64,000 nucleotides of DNA. It comes from Crambe crambe (lineage: Eukaryota > Porifera > Demospongiae > Poecilosclerida > Crambeidae). Position 1 is the first letter of the stretch, and every line of letters begins with the position of its first letter. The notes beneath the pieces were generated by a model. It had not been told where the DNA came from, ran no database searches, and saw only the letters and a program-made list of their open reading frames with translations. This document shows positions 13,078 to 25,153 of this stretch, in pieces. A program made the translations under genes and the position numbers. The stretch covers positions 5,952,001-6,016,000 of the forward strand of contig OZ004592.1 in assembly GCA_963924555.1 (NCBI GenBank), read 5' to 3'.

Positions 13078-13185
13078 ATTACAATTTTTTTGGGAATAAG
13101 AGTTTAAAAGGTACACAATGACAGTGATTATTACAATTTTTGGGGAATAAGGGTTTAAAAGATACACAATGACAGTGATTTTTGA
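13078..13185. repeat. Tandem duplication, unit about 53 bp
   Basis: Two neighbouring copies of a unit containing GGGAATAAG, then GTTTAAAAG, then TACACAATGACAGTGATT; few differences between them. Non-coding. Confidence 0.8.
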
Positions 13186-13189
13186 GAGT

Positions 13190-16085
13190 GTAGCTAGTAT
13201 CAACTGACAAGTAGTGATGAAACAACTTGCTTAATTAATAAGGAAAACTTAATGGTATTCATGACAATATGATTATATTCATAGTTAGTGCCCCCATAGT
13301 GGGTGAGCTGCCTCTTTTTTTTCTTTTTTTAAGCATCCATTTTTTAAGTAAAAGGAGGTGGCTTCTTTCTTTACTAAAGGAAATGCTTGGAATCTCTATT
13401 TTGTGTGATCAATTAATATAGCTATTGACACCATAGTGGACGGGTGAAATTCCTTTTTTTTCCCTCTCAGATTTTCATATTTGCATCATGTAATGGAAAA
13501 TGAAGCAAAAAACTTCTTGGATAATGTGATATGCCTTCATTGTCTTCATGATTAGATTAGCTATCCTTAAGGTCTAGCTAATTGGTTATAATTATGTCAG
13601 GGAAATTTATAATTTGTTCTCATGAATGGAGTGATGATCAGTTAGTAATGGAAGAGACTAACTATATAATAATATAATTGACCGGACTTGGGTGGGTGGC
13701 CTGAAATTAAATCATATCATGCAATAAGGGGTTACTAGTTCAAAGTTCATAGCTATTGAAGTTCAAAAAATCTTTCCTGCTTGAAATGTGAGTATATAAC
13801 CCTGAATGGTGAAGGTATGGGTCTAGCTAGAAAGCTTTCTCCAGTTACTAAATTAAAACACTGAAATCACAAAAAGGCTATAAAATCAGGTACCATAATA
13901 GCTAGTGGTAATGGACAGGCTAGTCTCTCTAACTCAATTCCCTTGAGAGACCATTGTATTGATCATGTGTACAGGGAAGAAGTATAGATTTCACATGTGT
14001 GTGGTGGTGGATCACCAGGAGCTTCATACTGCTTAATTGGGGTGTTAAGTTCACATGCATGCATGCATGATCCATGCATAACAATTCACCTGACAGCCGG
14101 CCGGTGGAATCCTTTTGGAACAGTACCTGAAATGCTAACCATAGCCATTCCTCCAATTCTATTTCATTTTTTCCACCTCTGCATGCCACAGGAACTTTCC
14201 CAAATTAAGTCAATGGCTTAACCAATTGGAATACTTGGCTATTCTCATCTGATCATCAGATCATAAGAATATAGCCATAAATCATTTCAAGCCATTTTCT
14301 TTCATCACCATTTCTAACAGTTGCCGGACAGTTTCTCTCCAATGACATCATCCATTTTCAATGTCGACTGAACCTGCAGCCCTTGTCCCTTCCTTGCTAA
14401 CTCCCTTTCGACAGCAGCATTTGAAACTAGCACAAGTAAGCCAGGTCTTGCACTTTGTGGCTGAAAAGAAATTAAAAGCATCAGTGATTACTCACGCTAT
14501 CTAGCACCCTTGCTGGAGCAGTAGAGACTCACAAATTCCTAATAGTTTGTATTCATGGAATAGGTCATTGATACTTCCCCCTTCCTTGATATTGAGAAAT
14601 TAAAAGCATCAGTGATTTTACTCCTTGGTGTTAGTACTGGAGCAGTAGAAATTTCACAAATTCCTGACATATTTAATAGTTTGTATTCATGGAATAGAAG
14701 TCAGTTGGTACTTCCCCCTTTCCTTGATATTGAATTCATGTATTCTAGATGACCTAATCTCCCTTCTCTCCTCTTTTCCTTGTTGCTCCCTCCACTTTCC
14801 CTCCTTCCTTCTTTGCCATTCCAATTCCAGAGCCAACACAGTCCAACTTTGGACTCTTTGTTTATGAGAGTTATGGATTCATCTGCTGTTGAGAGAAGCT
14901 ACGCATTGATATGTTGACTCAGGCAAGGTATCATAAGCTTGCTATGATAGGAAAAAGGCGGGAAGGAGTTCTATCTCCAAGGACTATAACACATTGTACA
15001 TAGTCATTCTGAATGTGGATTCTTCTTGAGATTAAGACCACCAACATAATTATGTAGCTATGAAATTTTAAGGGTGGTGGCACATCCCGCCCACACATCT
15101 CCAAAATTACTTGCACCATAGACTTTAAACTGCACATGGCTATAAAGCAGCTTAGTTATTACACATTTAAAAAAAGGAAGAAGCAAGGTCAAGTGCATGC
15201 TATGAACAGCTTTCAAATTCAAACTAAAAAGCATTAGCTACTTCTCACCAACCACCAAACTTCACTGGCTGATTTTTGGTTTGTAGCTTTCTAGCACTAC
15301 TCTTTAAAAATTTACAGAAGGGTTTATTGATATCCATTTTGCTTCTCGATTTAGCCCAGGAGCTTAAATACTCACTTTTGGGAAGTCAAAAAATAAAGTA
15401 GTCCTTCTGTAATTTGTAGAGAGGGCTACTAAGAAGCTCTAGGCCAAAAATCAGCCACTTAATTCCAGTGGTCAGTGAGAAGCAATGCTTTTTATCTCTA
15501 AAGAGTAAAAGGCTCATAGCATCTGTAAGAATTAACCATTTTTCTTCATTTTTGGTGTGTTGTATTGGTGATATGCTACCTCTATGCAATTTGAAGTCTA
15601 TATAGCTATAGCTATAGTAATTTTGGAGTTATGTAAGAAAGACTAAAATTTTAATTGTTAGCACATGCGTTGCTATGTACCACTACCCTTAATTTCTGCA
15701 TGTGACAGATATAGGAGCCATTTGATGTTGGCTGAACTAGCATCTTCTCTCCCCCTTGCTAACTTTAGATACTTCCTTTTTTTCCATGGTATGTGATTCT
15801 TGATACTATATACGTTTCCTTATTCTGAGGATATACAAGTATGAAGTGAATATGACAATGCAGAGGAGTCCATTACAGTCCATTAGCCAGTGTAAGGTAA
15901 TGGCTATTAAATACTTGCATGGACTTCTGCCATAATAATTATCATTTCCCAAAACATTAATGATTTTGTTACAGAGTTGAGTAATTGCACAATGAATTTT
16001 TTTTAGGTGGGTGGATCTCACCAATCAACAATTGGATTAGCATACAGAAACTGTTCAAACTGATGTGTGAAATTAATCTTGAAAT
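13190..16085. other. Intergenic, about 2.9 kb without a supported gene
   Basis: AT-rich sequence; short reading frames here show no splice or domain support. It contains a GCAT-rich palindromic stretch near 14055-14070 and a two-copy duplication of about 130 bp at 14464-14740. The sequence just before 16090 is the promoter side of the first small secreted gene. Confidence 0.5.
14464..14740. repeat. Two-copy tandem duplication, about 130 bp unit
   Basis: Both copies share AAATTAAAAGCATCAGTGAT, a GGAGCAGTAGA stretch, AGTTTGTATTCATGGAATAG and ACTTCCCCC...CTTGATATTGA in the same order, with small indels. Non-coding. Confidence 0.8.
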
Positions 16086-16089
16086 TGAG

Positions 16090-16097
16090 TATATAAG
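16090..16097 (+). promoter_or_regulatory. TATA box of S1
   Basis: TATATAAG about 109 bp before the ATG of S1. The same arrangement is found before S2 and S3, which supports promoter function. Confidence 0.7.
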
Positions 16098-16198
16098 AAG
16101 CAATGCCACCTTACAACTGACCAACACAAACAACCATTAACTTTTAAAATACTTCAGCAGCAGCAGTAAATCATCAACAAAAAACTTCATTCAAAAAA

Positions 16199-16977
16199 AT
16201 GGCCATCACTTACTCAGCATCCCTTTTCTTCATCATCTGTTCCACCATCAGCATTTCAACAACTTCAGCACTACCACTGCAGATTGTAAATAGGAGCACA
16301 GACGAAATGAATTGCTGCACTAACTGTACTACGACAATTGAAACATTGAATGTAGGTCTTAGGGTATTCAGAAGCATAGTGGTAAGTATTATAATTGTAC
16401 TGTCAATGAAATAGTTAATGCTAATAATGATAGCTAATGATAGCAACAACAACAACAACAACAACAACGACAACAATAACAACAACAACAACAACAACAA
16501 CAAATACTACTACTACTACTAGCAATACTAATAATGATAACCTCAGCAATAATAATAATTTTAATGAATGCAGCTTCCACTCAATACAAGCAAGCAATTC
16601 ATGAGACTTTTAGGCTCTACTATCAGGAATGAAACAGGACGAAGCTTCTTGTGTGATATTTTGGTAAGTAGCTAATCCTTACATACTATAGTACCCTAGG
16701 GCTATAATTATGGTTTTAATTGAGTCATCATAGCTACTTGTTTTCATTGCAGCCTAAAGAGGTGAAAATGGACACTGAATGCTCCAAATCAAAACTAGAG
16801 TACATTTGTTACCAAATACTACTCCACTCCAAGATCCACTCCGCTCTGCAGTCACTGGATCATCAGTTTCCCTGCAGGAATTGCAGGGAAAACTGGATCA
16901 GAAATCAACTTGAAAACGAGCCTGATTCAGAAGCTAAAAACTTTGTGAAGTGCAGCAATTATCTGTGTCAATTGTAA
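16199..16977 (+). CDS. S1: small secreted cysteine-bearing protein
   Basis: Unrecognised family. Exons 16199-16381, 16574-16663 and 16753-16977, all phase 0, encode 165 aa. Residues 1-24 are a clear signal peptide ending near TTSALP, so the product is probably secreted. Exon 1 ends in an amphipathic stretch after CC-x2-C; exon 2 ends FLCDIL, with a Cys three residues before its last; exon 3 has a C-x8-C pair (ECSKSKLEYIC) followed by a helix-like segment and a second CRNC pair. S2 and S3 downstream share the exon number, phase, exon-2 terminal Cys and C-x8-C. A TATA box lies upstream at 16090 and an ATTAAA signal at 17137. The size and helical look would suit a cytokine-like or effector protein, but no homology supports a function. 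Confidence 0.75.
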
Positions 16978-17142
16978 TCCAATTATGCAACAATCGAATG
17001 ATTAGCTGTTAGTGAGTCATTTTCCTTTTTGTACACCATAATAGCTACATTTACTGGTATTTTAGCTTTTTCTTTTTTATTACACAACTGGTATATCATA
17101 CTTTCTGCATCAATATAACAACACCTTCATCTGAATATTAAA

Positions 17143-17884
17143 TTATGACTTGCATTTTCAATTGACCATACATAGAACATGCCTTCAAACCACTCCCCTC
17201 CCTTCAAACCACTCCCATGCCCGCTACTCTTTCCAATACAATAGAATTCAGCCAAAAAGTAAAATTACACCCACTGAACTTTTTTTTCCCCCTTAGTATC
17301 CTCTCGTCACCTCTATAAAGGAATGCACCAACCCCATAGTCTGGCGTAGCCACACCCCCAAGCGCGAAGCGCGAGGTGGTCTGGAAACAAAATCTGCAAC
17401 TGCATGAATATCATTATCTCACCACAGTGTGAACCACAGTGTACACCACAGGCATGTACAGCTGTAGATAGCCAACTAGCTGCTATGGAGAAACTATCTA
17501 GCTAGTGCAGCAAATGAAGCTGCCCTGAAGTTGGGGTATCCATCACTAAGGCCTGAACAGTTGGAATTGGAAGTGGCAATCCAATTTTATCTGGCAGGGA
17601 TGTTTTTGCTGTGCTCCCAACTGGATTTGGGAAGAGCTTGTATTTTGCTGTCCTCCCTTTAGCTTTTAGTTACTTCTTTTCCAACCGTAGGCTAGCAGAT
17701 ATACATCTTTGCACTGTTTCCATATAACCACGTGTTGTTTTTATTACTTACCGCAATTACGCAGTATGACGACAAGCTGACCATAATGGAAATTCCAATC
17801 TGATAACAGTATTGTATGTTACCAGACCTACATGGGCAACCCCTGATTTAAAGACCATCTGATAACCTCCCAACATAAAGTCAT
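17143..17884. other. Intergenic between S1 and the A/T-G tract
   Basis: Mostly unremarkable AT-rich sequence. A CCTTCAAACCACTCCC word is repeated at 17180-17215 and a small GCGCGAAGCGCG inverted word sits near 17360. No gene seen. Confidence 0.5.
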
Positions 17885-17950
17885 CTCTTAATAAAGTGAC
17901 TTCTTATTTTATTTTATTTTATTTTATTTTATTTTATTTTATTATTTTTT

Positions 17951-17982
<32 letters not shown>

Positions 17983-18062
17983 GGGGGGGAGCTTCCTCCT
18001 CCTCCTCCTCCCCCCCCCCTCCCCCCAACTTCTCCCCCAAAACCAACCCAACTTCTCCCCCA
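17885..18062. repeat. TTTTA microsatellite, G28 run and C-rich tract
   Basis: Repeats of ATTTT (from about 17905) run into T-runs, then 28 consecutive G (17962-17989), then CTCCTCC and C-rich sequence with a repeated ACTTCTCCCCCAAA word. Poly-Gly/Pro reading frames across it are artefacts of composition. Confidence 0.9.
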
Positions 18063-18437
18063 AACCAAAATCCAGTCAGATTTTGGCATGCAGGGCAGGA
18101 TGAATATAGCCACAGATGACAATGACTAGCACAAAAATCACAGTATTGTACCATATACATTATGTAACCATATTGTGTAACAGTATTAGCTATGTTCAGA
18201 GTATCAGAAAAAATATATAGCTATTAGCTAAGCTATCCAAGTTTGGGCTGAAATTTATGTTATCAATCGAGAGAGAATTTATGATTGTTCTAGTTCATGT
18301 TATTGTTTCTGTATCCCTGTTGCTGTCGAATATGGCACATGTTATCAGATCTAATAGAGTGACGATAGAATTAGCTGTAGTAAAGTGCACTGATGCAATA
18401 ATGAAATCATAATAATCAAGGTTGACACTTTGAGTGG

Positions 18438-18445
18438 TATAAAAA
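18438..18445 (+). promoter_or_regulatory. TATA box of S2
   Basis: TATAAAAA 65 bp before the ATG of S2, in the same position class as the TATA boxes of S1 and S3. Confidence 0.7.
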
Positions 18446-18502
18446 GGCCACTAAGAACACTCTCAAAGATACTAGCTACATCAACTACACCATAACAAGA
18501 TC

Positions 18503-19221
18503 ATGAGGACATCCATTTTAGTCTTAATATCTGCCTTCATAACATGCATCTCCATGATGCCAACAAGACGAGAGACCGAGGAAGGGTCCACTACATCAAT
18601 TAGAAAACTTCAAGAGGGTCTCTATATTCTCAGAAGAGTTTCAGTAAGTCTACAACAATCATAACAGCATTAGCATTGTACGACTAGTAAAACTACTTCC
18701 TAACATACACAGACTCCTAGAGGATTATCCAGCAAGGTCTTCTCAGCTGTGAAATTCGTGTGTGAAGTTCTTGATACGTTCCAGAGTATAGATGAAGAGA
18801 ATGACTTTATTTCAAGTGACATGAATACAACCAATATCACAAAAGACGATTCTTTCTCCTTAAGTATAGATATATTCAGAAACAAATCCTGCCCTTGGGT
18901 AAGAGGAAAACTGTGAATTAGCTAGCTAGCTATTTTAGTGTTTTTTTCCTTTTGATATTGCAGCTCAATTCTGAAGCCAGGGGTGAAAATATATTACCAA
19001 GTTGTACACCATCAGAAGTCAACTTTGTTTGTCACCAAGCACAGTTGATAGATCTTTCTCGTGAAGTCAGTTCATCTCTGGGGAGTGTCCAATCTCCTGG
19101 ATTTAGAAACTGGATCGAAACTCATATCATCCGAGGGCACACATTCAACAGTATTCATGACTTTATTTGCACTAAGGTGTTTATGAGGTCGTGTGCTCAA
19201 GCATTTATGACTGTTTTATAG
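18503..19221 (+). CDS. S2: small secreted cysteine-bearing protein
   Basis: Unrecognised. Exons 18503-18643, 18713-18898 and 18964-19221, all phase 0; 194 aa. A signal peptide covers about residues 1-19 (hydrophobic to ITCISMM). Exon 2 has a Cys in a helix-like stretch (KFVCEVL), two likely N-glycosylation sites (NTT, NIT) and ends SCPW, again placing a Cys three residues from the exon end. Exon 3 has C-x8-C (SCTPSEVNFVC) followed by HQ; S1 has YQ at this point. A later FRNW resembles the RENW of S1. ATTAAA at 19234 is a likely poly(A) signal. The shared plan with S1 and S3 suggests tandem duplication followed by fast divergence. Function unknown. Confidence 0.75.
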
Positions 19222-19336
19222 ATCACATAGCATATTAAAGCCATTGACCAACCATTCATGTATACATGTTATTCTTATATATTCACCATTATAATCAGAA
19301 AGTCATTGTAATTTGTATAAAAAGAGCAAAAGTATA

Positions 19337-19536
19337 TTAGTGCTGGTCACATGACTTGTGACCAATCAGATCCTCTGAAAAGTGTACTTTAAATCTCATA
19401 AAGCACACTTTTATATGCACTAAATGTTTAGTGCACACTTGGGGAACTGTGCTGAAGGTACATAGGAGCCTAGGGCTATGGTTGTGTAAGGACCAACTGG
19501 AATTTGATTGGTCACAAGTCATGTGATCAGCACTAA
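19337..19536. mobile_element. MITE with about 32-bp inverted termini
   Basis: TTAGTGCTGGTCACATGACT plus TGTGACCAATCA on the left is complemented at the right end with one mismatch. About 200 bp and non-coding; an inner AGTGCACACTT/AAGTGTGCACT-like symmetry is also visible. Confidence 0.8.
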
Positions 19537-19544
19537 AATGTTTA

Positions 19545-19719
19545 GATCACTCTATTCTAGCTCCATGTGTTTTAATGCATGGTGCACTCGAATGATGCTA
19601 TAATGCTCTCGGTGATGTAATGCACTCGCCTTCAGCTCGTGCATTACATTCACCTCGAGCATTATAGCATCATTCTCGTGCAGGTGCATTAAAACACTTA
19701 GAGCTAGAAAAGAGTGAAC
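19545..19719. mobile_element. Fold-back element
   Basis: A near-complete hairpin of about 170 bp. The left arm runs CACTCTATTCTAGCTC, GTGTTTTAATGCA, GATGCTATAATGCTC; the right arm carries the complements in reverse order. It directly follows the MITE at 19337-19536. Non-coding. Confidence 0.7.
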
Positions 19720-21082
19720 TAAATATTACTTATTATCGAGTGAATAATTTCCCAAGCAACATTTAGAAAGTGACTGATAATTATTATAATGTACTTGCTA
19801 CCCTGTGATGTAGCTAGCTAGCTACAATATAATAATATAAGATCCCCTCTCTCTCCCTCCCTCCCCCCTCCCTCCCTCTCTCCCTCCCTCCCTCCCTCCC
19901 TCCCCTCTCTCTCCCTCCCTCCCCCCTCTCTCCAATAGTCACCATGTGATGTTCATTGCTTCATCCGTACTACGCCACAGCAATACTGCAACAAGGAAGC
20001 CTTAATATAGATAGCTAGCTAGTTAATACTATAGCTAATTGCACTTGTGTAATAGCTAGCTAATATTATAGTGTTACGAAATCCAGTAACTATAAGGCTG
20101 TAGACAAGCTTTTCCTATTAGGGATGCAAGCAAGTGTGCACCCACAAGATTGTTTGTTATGGCATGCAGTGTCCCACAAACAATGATGATTGATCCGCTA
20201 GCTAGCTAATCAGTACTAAAATGTGTAATACCTATCACAGCTCAAATTACTAAACATTTCCTTACTAGGTGAGTGATAGTGACTTCACTTTACTATATCA
20301 GAAGTGGCTATAAACAGCTTTAGCAATTCGTACTGACTTAGCATTAACAGTCATTGTGGCTCATTATGAAATTGTGAAAGTATAATCGTTGTGTGTGTTT
20401 ATTTACTAGATCTGGTGCGCACTATACATCAAGCAGCTGTAGGCACGATTTTGATAACAGACGCTGCATAAGAAGGAAATTATTAACTAGCCGTAGCTTC
20501 AGTGCCGGGGAGGAAAAGGGGGGAGACTTAATCTCCGTAAGTGAAAGGAGGGGGAGGCTACTCTCTGTATATGTGAAATGATATCAGAGGAAAAGAGAGA
20601 ACGTGTCGTAATTTTCCTGTGTGGAATGGGGAAGTTATATAAACATTATTACTGAGGAAAGGGTGTTTTTTTTTCCTTTACCCACCCTATAGTATTACTT
20701 TATCTAGTTAGTTACTTACTATGAAAGTGATAGCAGAAAGCATATGGCTTAGGGTGTCTCAATTAATATGGAAGCTACAATTGCTATGACATCATACCTA
20801 TTTGGTCACTCAAATGGAATTCATGCTAATGTTATTCATAGTCCTGCCAGTTGCTATTTTTGTCTCATAGGAGTTGTATATTATACAGTTGGTGGTGGTA
20901 TACACTCTTTTAGGAATGATAGGAAAATTGGGAAATGGACATTACACATGTAATTTCTTATACTCTTATATGAATGAGGTGACTTTTTTTTCCATGAGGA
21001 AATGAAAATTTCTGCATAGCTAGCCACATGATACACTTTCCATTCCTTTGGATTAACTAAACCCATAATAAATTTCTCTAGC
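19720..21082. other. Intergenic between S2 and S3
   Basis: Contains a CT-rich low-complexity tract (19848-19936) and many TAGCTAGC words. A short reading frame at 20393-20581 has no supporting signal. No gene accepted. Confidence 0.5.
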
Positions 21083-21090
21083 TATAAAAA
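21083..21090 (+). promoter_or_regulatory. TATA box of S3, which decides its start codon
   Basis: TATAAAAA. An ATG at 21111 is only 28 bp downstream, where transcription itself should start, so the in-frame ATG at 21216 is the better start. It also directly begins a signal peptide. Confidence 0.65.
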
Positions 21091-21215
21091 GGGCTCCCCA
21101 GCTTCCAGAAATGCACACCATCCAATTGAGAAGACCAGCTAGCTTACCTTCAGGACTACGACTTCACAATCTAGTATTGGCTTGCAATCTATCATCTAGC
21201 TACAAATTATTAATA

Positions 21216-21959
21216 ATGGCAAGGCATACCTGTATCTCTCTGACCTGTGTATTAATGACAGCATCATTTTACTTCATGCTCCATTGCTTACCTGCATTGG
21301 CTCAATCTGACTGTGTAGTGCCAACAGTAAGTATGATTTCTTTGGGTGCTCCATCACAATTAGTTATAATTAATAACTATTATTACCAGAATCCACTCAA
21401 CCTCACAAGATTACCACCCAATAAGAATGTGACGGAGGCTTTTAATCAGCTTTCCCTGACCTGCCAGGTCGTGGGAGAGATAGAGGAGATAGCCTCCTTC
21501 AACAGCAGTACAGTTGATGCTTGGAGACACGTCCAACTTCAGGCAATGGTCATCACTGGTGCACAAGTCAAGGAAAACATCTGTGATTGGGTGAGTGACA
21601 CAGAGATGTGATAGCTATGTATAGCTTAAAGAAGAGAGGACAAACTTTCAATCCATATGCTCTATACAAAATAACCTCCGAAAGAGGACAACCTCTCTAC
21701 AGGCTTGGTCCCATGCATGCAAGTGACTGTGTGTGTCCACTATTCAGAGGTAGGATGCATGAAGAAGATTGAGAGGTAGCTAGCCCTGCAAGCAGATAGG
21801 GTTGCGAGGAACCAGCAACTTATGTAAAGTTGTTCTTTTTTTCAGATGACCACTGTTTTTGCCATCGATGTGAAAGAAAATGGTTCTTGTTCTGATTTGA
21901 AACTGACAGAGTACTGCAAGAAAGTGGAAACACTCGTCCCCTTACACATTTCCCAATGA
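21216..21959 (+). CDS. S3: small secreted cysteine-bearing protein
   Basis: Unrecognised. Exons 21216-21326, 21390-21590 and 21846-21959, all phase 0; 141 aa from the chosen Met (an upstream in-frame ATG at 21111 would add 35 residues before the signal peptide). The signal peptide ends near LPALAQ, followed by SDC. Exon 2 is helix-like with two N-glycosylation sites (NLT, NVT) and a third NSS; it ends ENICDW, with Cys three residues from the exon end as in S1 and S2. Exon 3 carries C-x8-C (SCSDLKLTEYC) and stops soon after, so it lacks the longer C-terminus of S1 and S2. Third member of the tandem family; function unknown. Confidence 0.72.
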
Positions 21960-22150
21960 ACCAATTCTACAAGCAAGCAGTTATTGTTAGCATCATTTTT
22001 TTTTATCACGTAAAAAAGAAATTTTCTGATTGTTGCACTTAGCTAATGAGGGGAGGGGTAACTCTCTAGCAGTGGATCCACATACGTAATACTATGTATC
22101 AAAATATTGGTGTGATGAATTTTATTTTAAAAATCATATGCAAACTGCTT

Positions 22151-23463
22151 TCATGAAGTTTGATTAAAAATGAAAATTCTACTGTACTGAGAGAGGTCAG
22201 GAGGAATGTATGTAGGTTGGAAGTCATAGCTCTCTAGTGTCCTCTTGAAACTCCTCTGAAGGTTTTTTGAAGGGATAGCACTGAGATCTGTGAAAGCACA
22301 CTTTTTCATCAGTTTATCTTTTAGTTCTCCCTTCTTCTTGCGGTAAACTTCATATGCCAATTTTTCCTTTGATTAATGATAAAAATCATCATCTACTTAA
22401 TTAACTACCAATGGTTAATAATGGCTACCTTCTCTCTGTAATCAACCAAGTGCTCATAAGTCAACTTGGATGGCTTTTTGAGAACACTGTCCTCGAAAAT
22501 TTTGGTAAGACAGTCATAAGGTACTGTGTTGGACATGGCTGAGAATGGAATCCTTTGAAAGCGGCATAGTTTACCACTAGCTCTGTCTGATCTTTTTGAT
22601 GGCAAAATTCTTTTCCAAATTTTATTACCCTAACACAAGAAGAATTAGCTAAGTATTATTGGTATAGCTATAATAGCTAGTAAACAAGATGTACCTTAGT
22701 ACCAGAAAGTGCATTTTCGTCTGCCAAAAACATTAGCTGCAGTTTTGTGGTAGGCTTTTGAATAAGCTGCTTGGTCAAGGTATCTGACATGTTGACAGAA
22801 TAGGGAGAGGAGCTAGGCTTAGCTTTAGGTGTCATCAGCTTTGCTGCATGCTTTACCAGCTGCCTTGTAGTAAGACCACTGACACGTAGTGTGTCAACGA
22901 AATGTCCCAAAACAACTGGGGACCTTTTCCTGTAGAATTTGTAAGCTTTGTCTGTGTGAGGTAGAGATTTAGTGACGGGACTTTGTTCTGAACACGAGGA
23001 AATGATTTCCTTAAATTTGACAGCTGCATCTAATGTACAGAAAGAGGTGCATAAAAGGCATGTAGCTAGCTGTATGGCTACTGTGGTTTTACCTCTGTCT
23101 AATACCTTCTTCCCAGCAGATATTAGTAGTTTAAGAAAACCATTGAAGTCCATTTCTCCAGTTTCTGCAAAATAGGTTAACAGAAAAGATGAAAATGTAG
23201 CTACACTTAGTTAGTATGTTATGTACCATAATCTTCATTGATTATTTCTTTGATTCCCTCTATGTCATCATCAGTTAAGCTTATCTTATCTGTACAGATA
23301 TTTTCAAGTGTATCATCCAATTCAGCAATGTCATCCAATGACTTTCCATTTTCAAGTGAATTGAAGATTCCTTTTAGTGTTGTGGTAAAAAAGGTATAAT
23401 GAACTTATTATTGTCCATACTAAAAGTACCTTTCAGCTGAGCTGTGGCGTTTTTGTTGTCCAT
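22151..23463 (-). CDS. Unrecognised gene, 354-aa intracellular protein
   Basis: Exons (minus): 23463-23430, 23370-23227, 23164-22695, 22629-22429, 22366-22151; phases all close, giving 354 aa. I do not recognise the family. Visible: a short acidic N-terminus (DDIAELDD, TDDDIEG), then a hydrophobic, Cys-bearing helical block (MDFNGFLKLLISAGKKV to TCLLCTSFCTLDAA), basic central segments (KFYRKRSP, KRSDRASGKLCRFQRIP) and a C-terminal part with YRKKKGELKDKLMKKC and YIPPDLSQYS. There is no signal peptide or membrane span; the basic segments would suit a nuclear protein. It starts 155 bp from the divergent NMNAT ATG in a locally GC-rich, CpG-containing stretch typical of housekeeping promoters. Confidence 0.7.
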
Positions 23464-23618
23464 CTCGAGCTCAAGCTCACGACACGCTTGCGCGTGCGCA
23501 ATGGTGCAAGCTTGCGGCCCGATTCCAAGGCCGGCCTTCAGAACCAGAATAGAAAGCTAGGATATGGGCGGAGCGCAGACATACCTCGCCCTGCCCTCGA
23601 GATGAAGAGGCGGGGGAA
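23464..23618. promoter_or_regulatory. Divergent promoter of the unknown gene and NMNAT
   Basis: 155 bp between two oppositely oriented ATGs. It is clearly GC-richer than its surroundings, has several CpGs (for example TGCGCGTGCGC) and no TATA box. Inferred bidirectional promoter. Confidence 0.6.
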
Positions 23619-25036
<1,418 letters not shown>

Positions 25037-25153
25037 TTGGAGGGCACCTTTTCCTGTTAAGAGTTTTATATTACTGACCACAGAATCAAAAATGTTTCAA
25101 TTATTATTACATAATACTGTACGCATAGTTAAATACACATAGTTACTGTCCAA

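Noticed and set aside
17896-18160. Poly-Gly/Pro reading frames on both strands
   Set aside because: Translation of the TTTTA, G28 and CTCC simple repeats.
21111-21215. Translation of S3 from ATG 21111
   Set aside because: It lies 28 bp from the TATA box and would bury the signal peptide 35 residues inside the protein.
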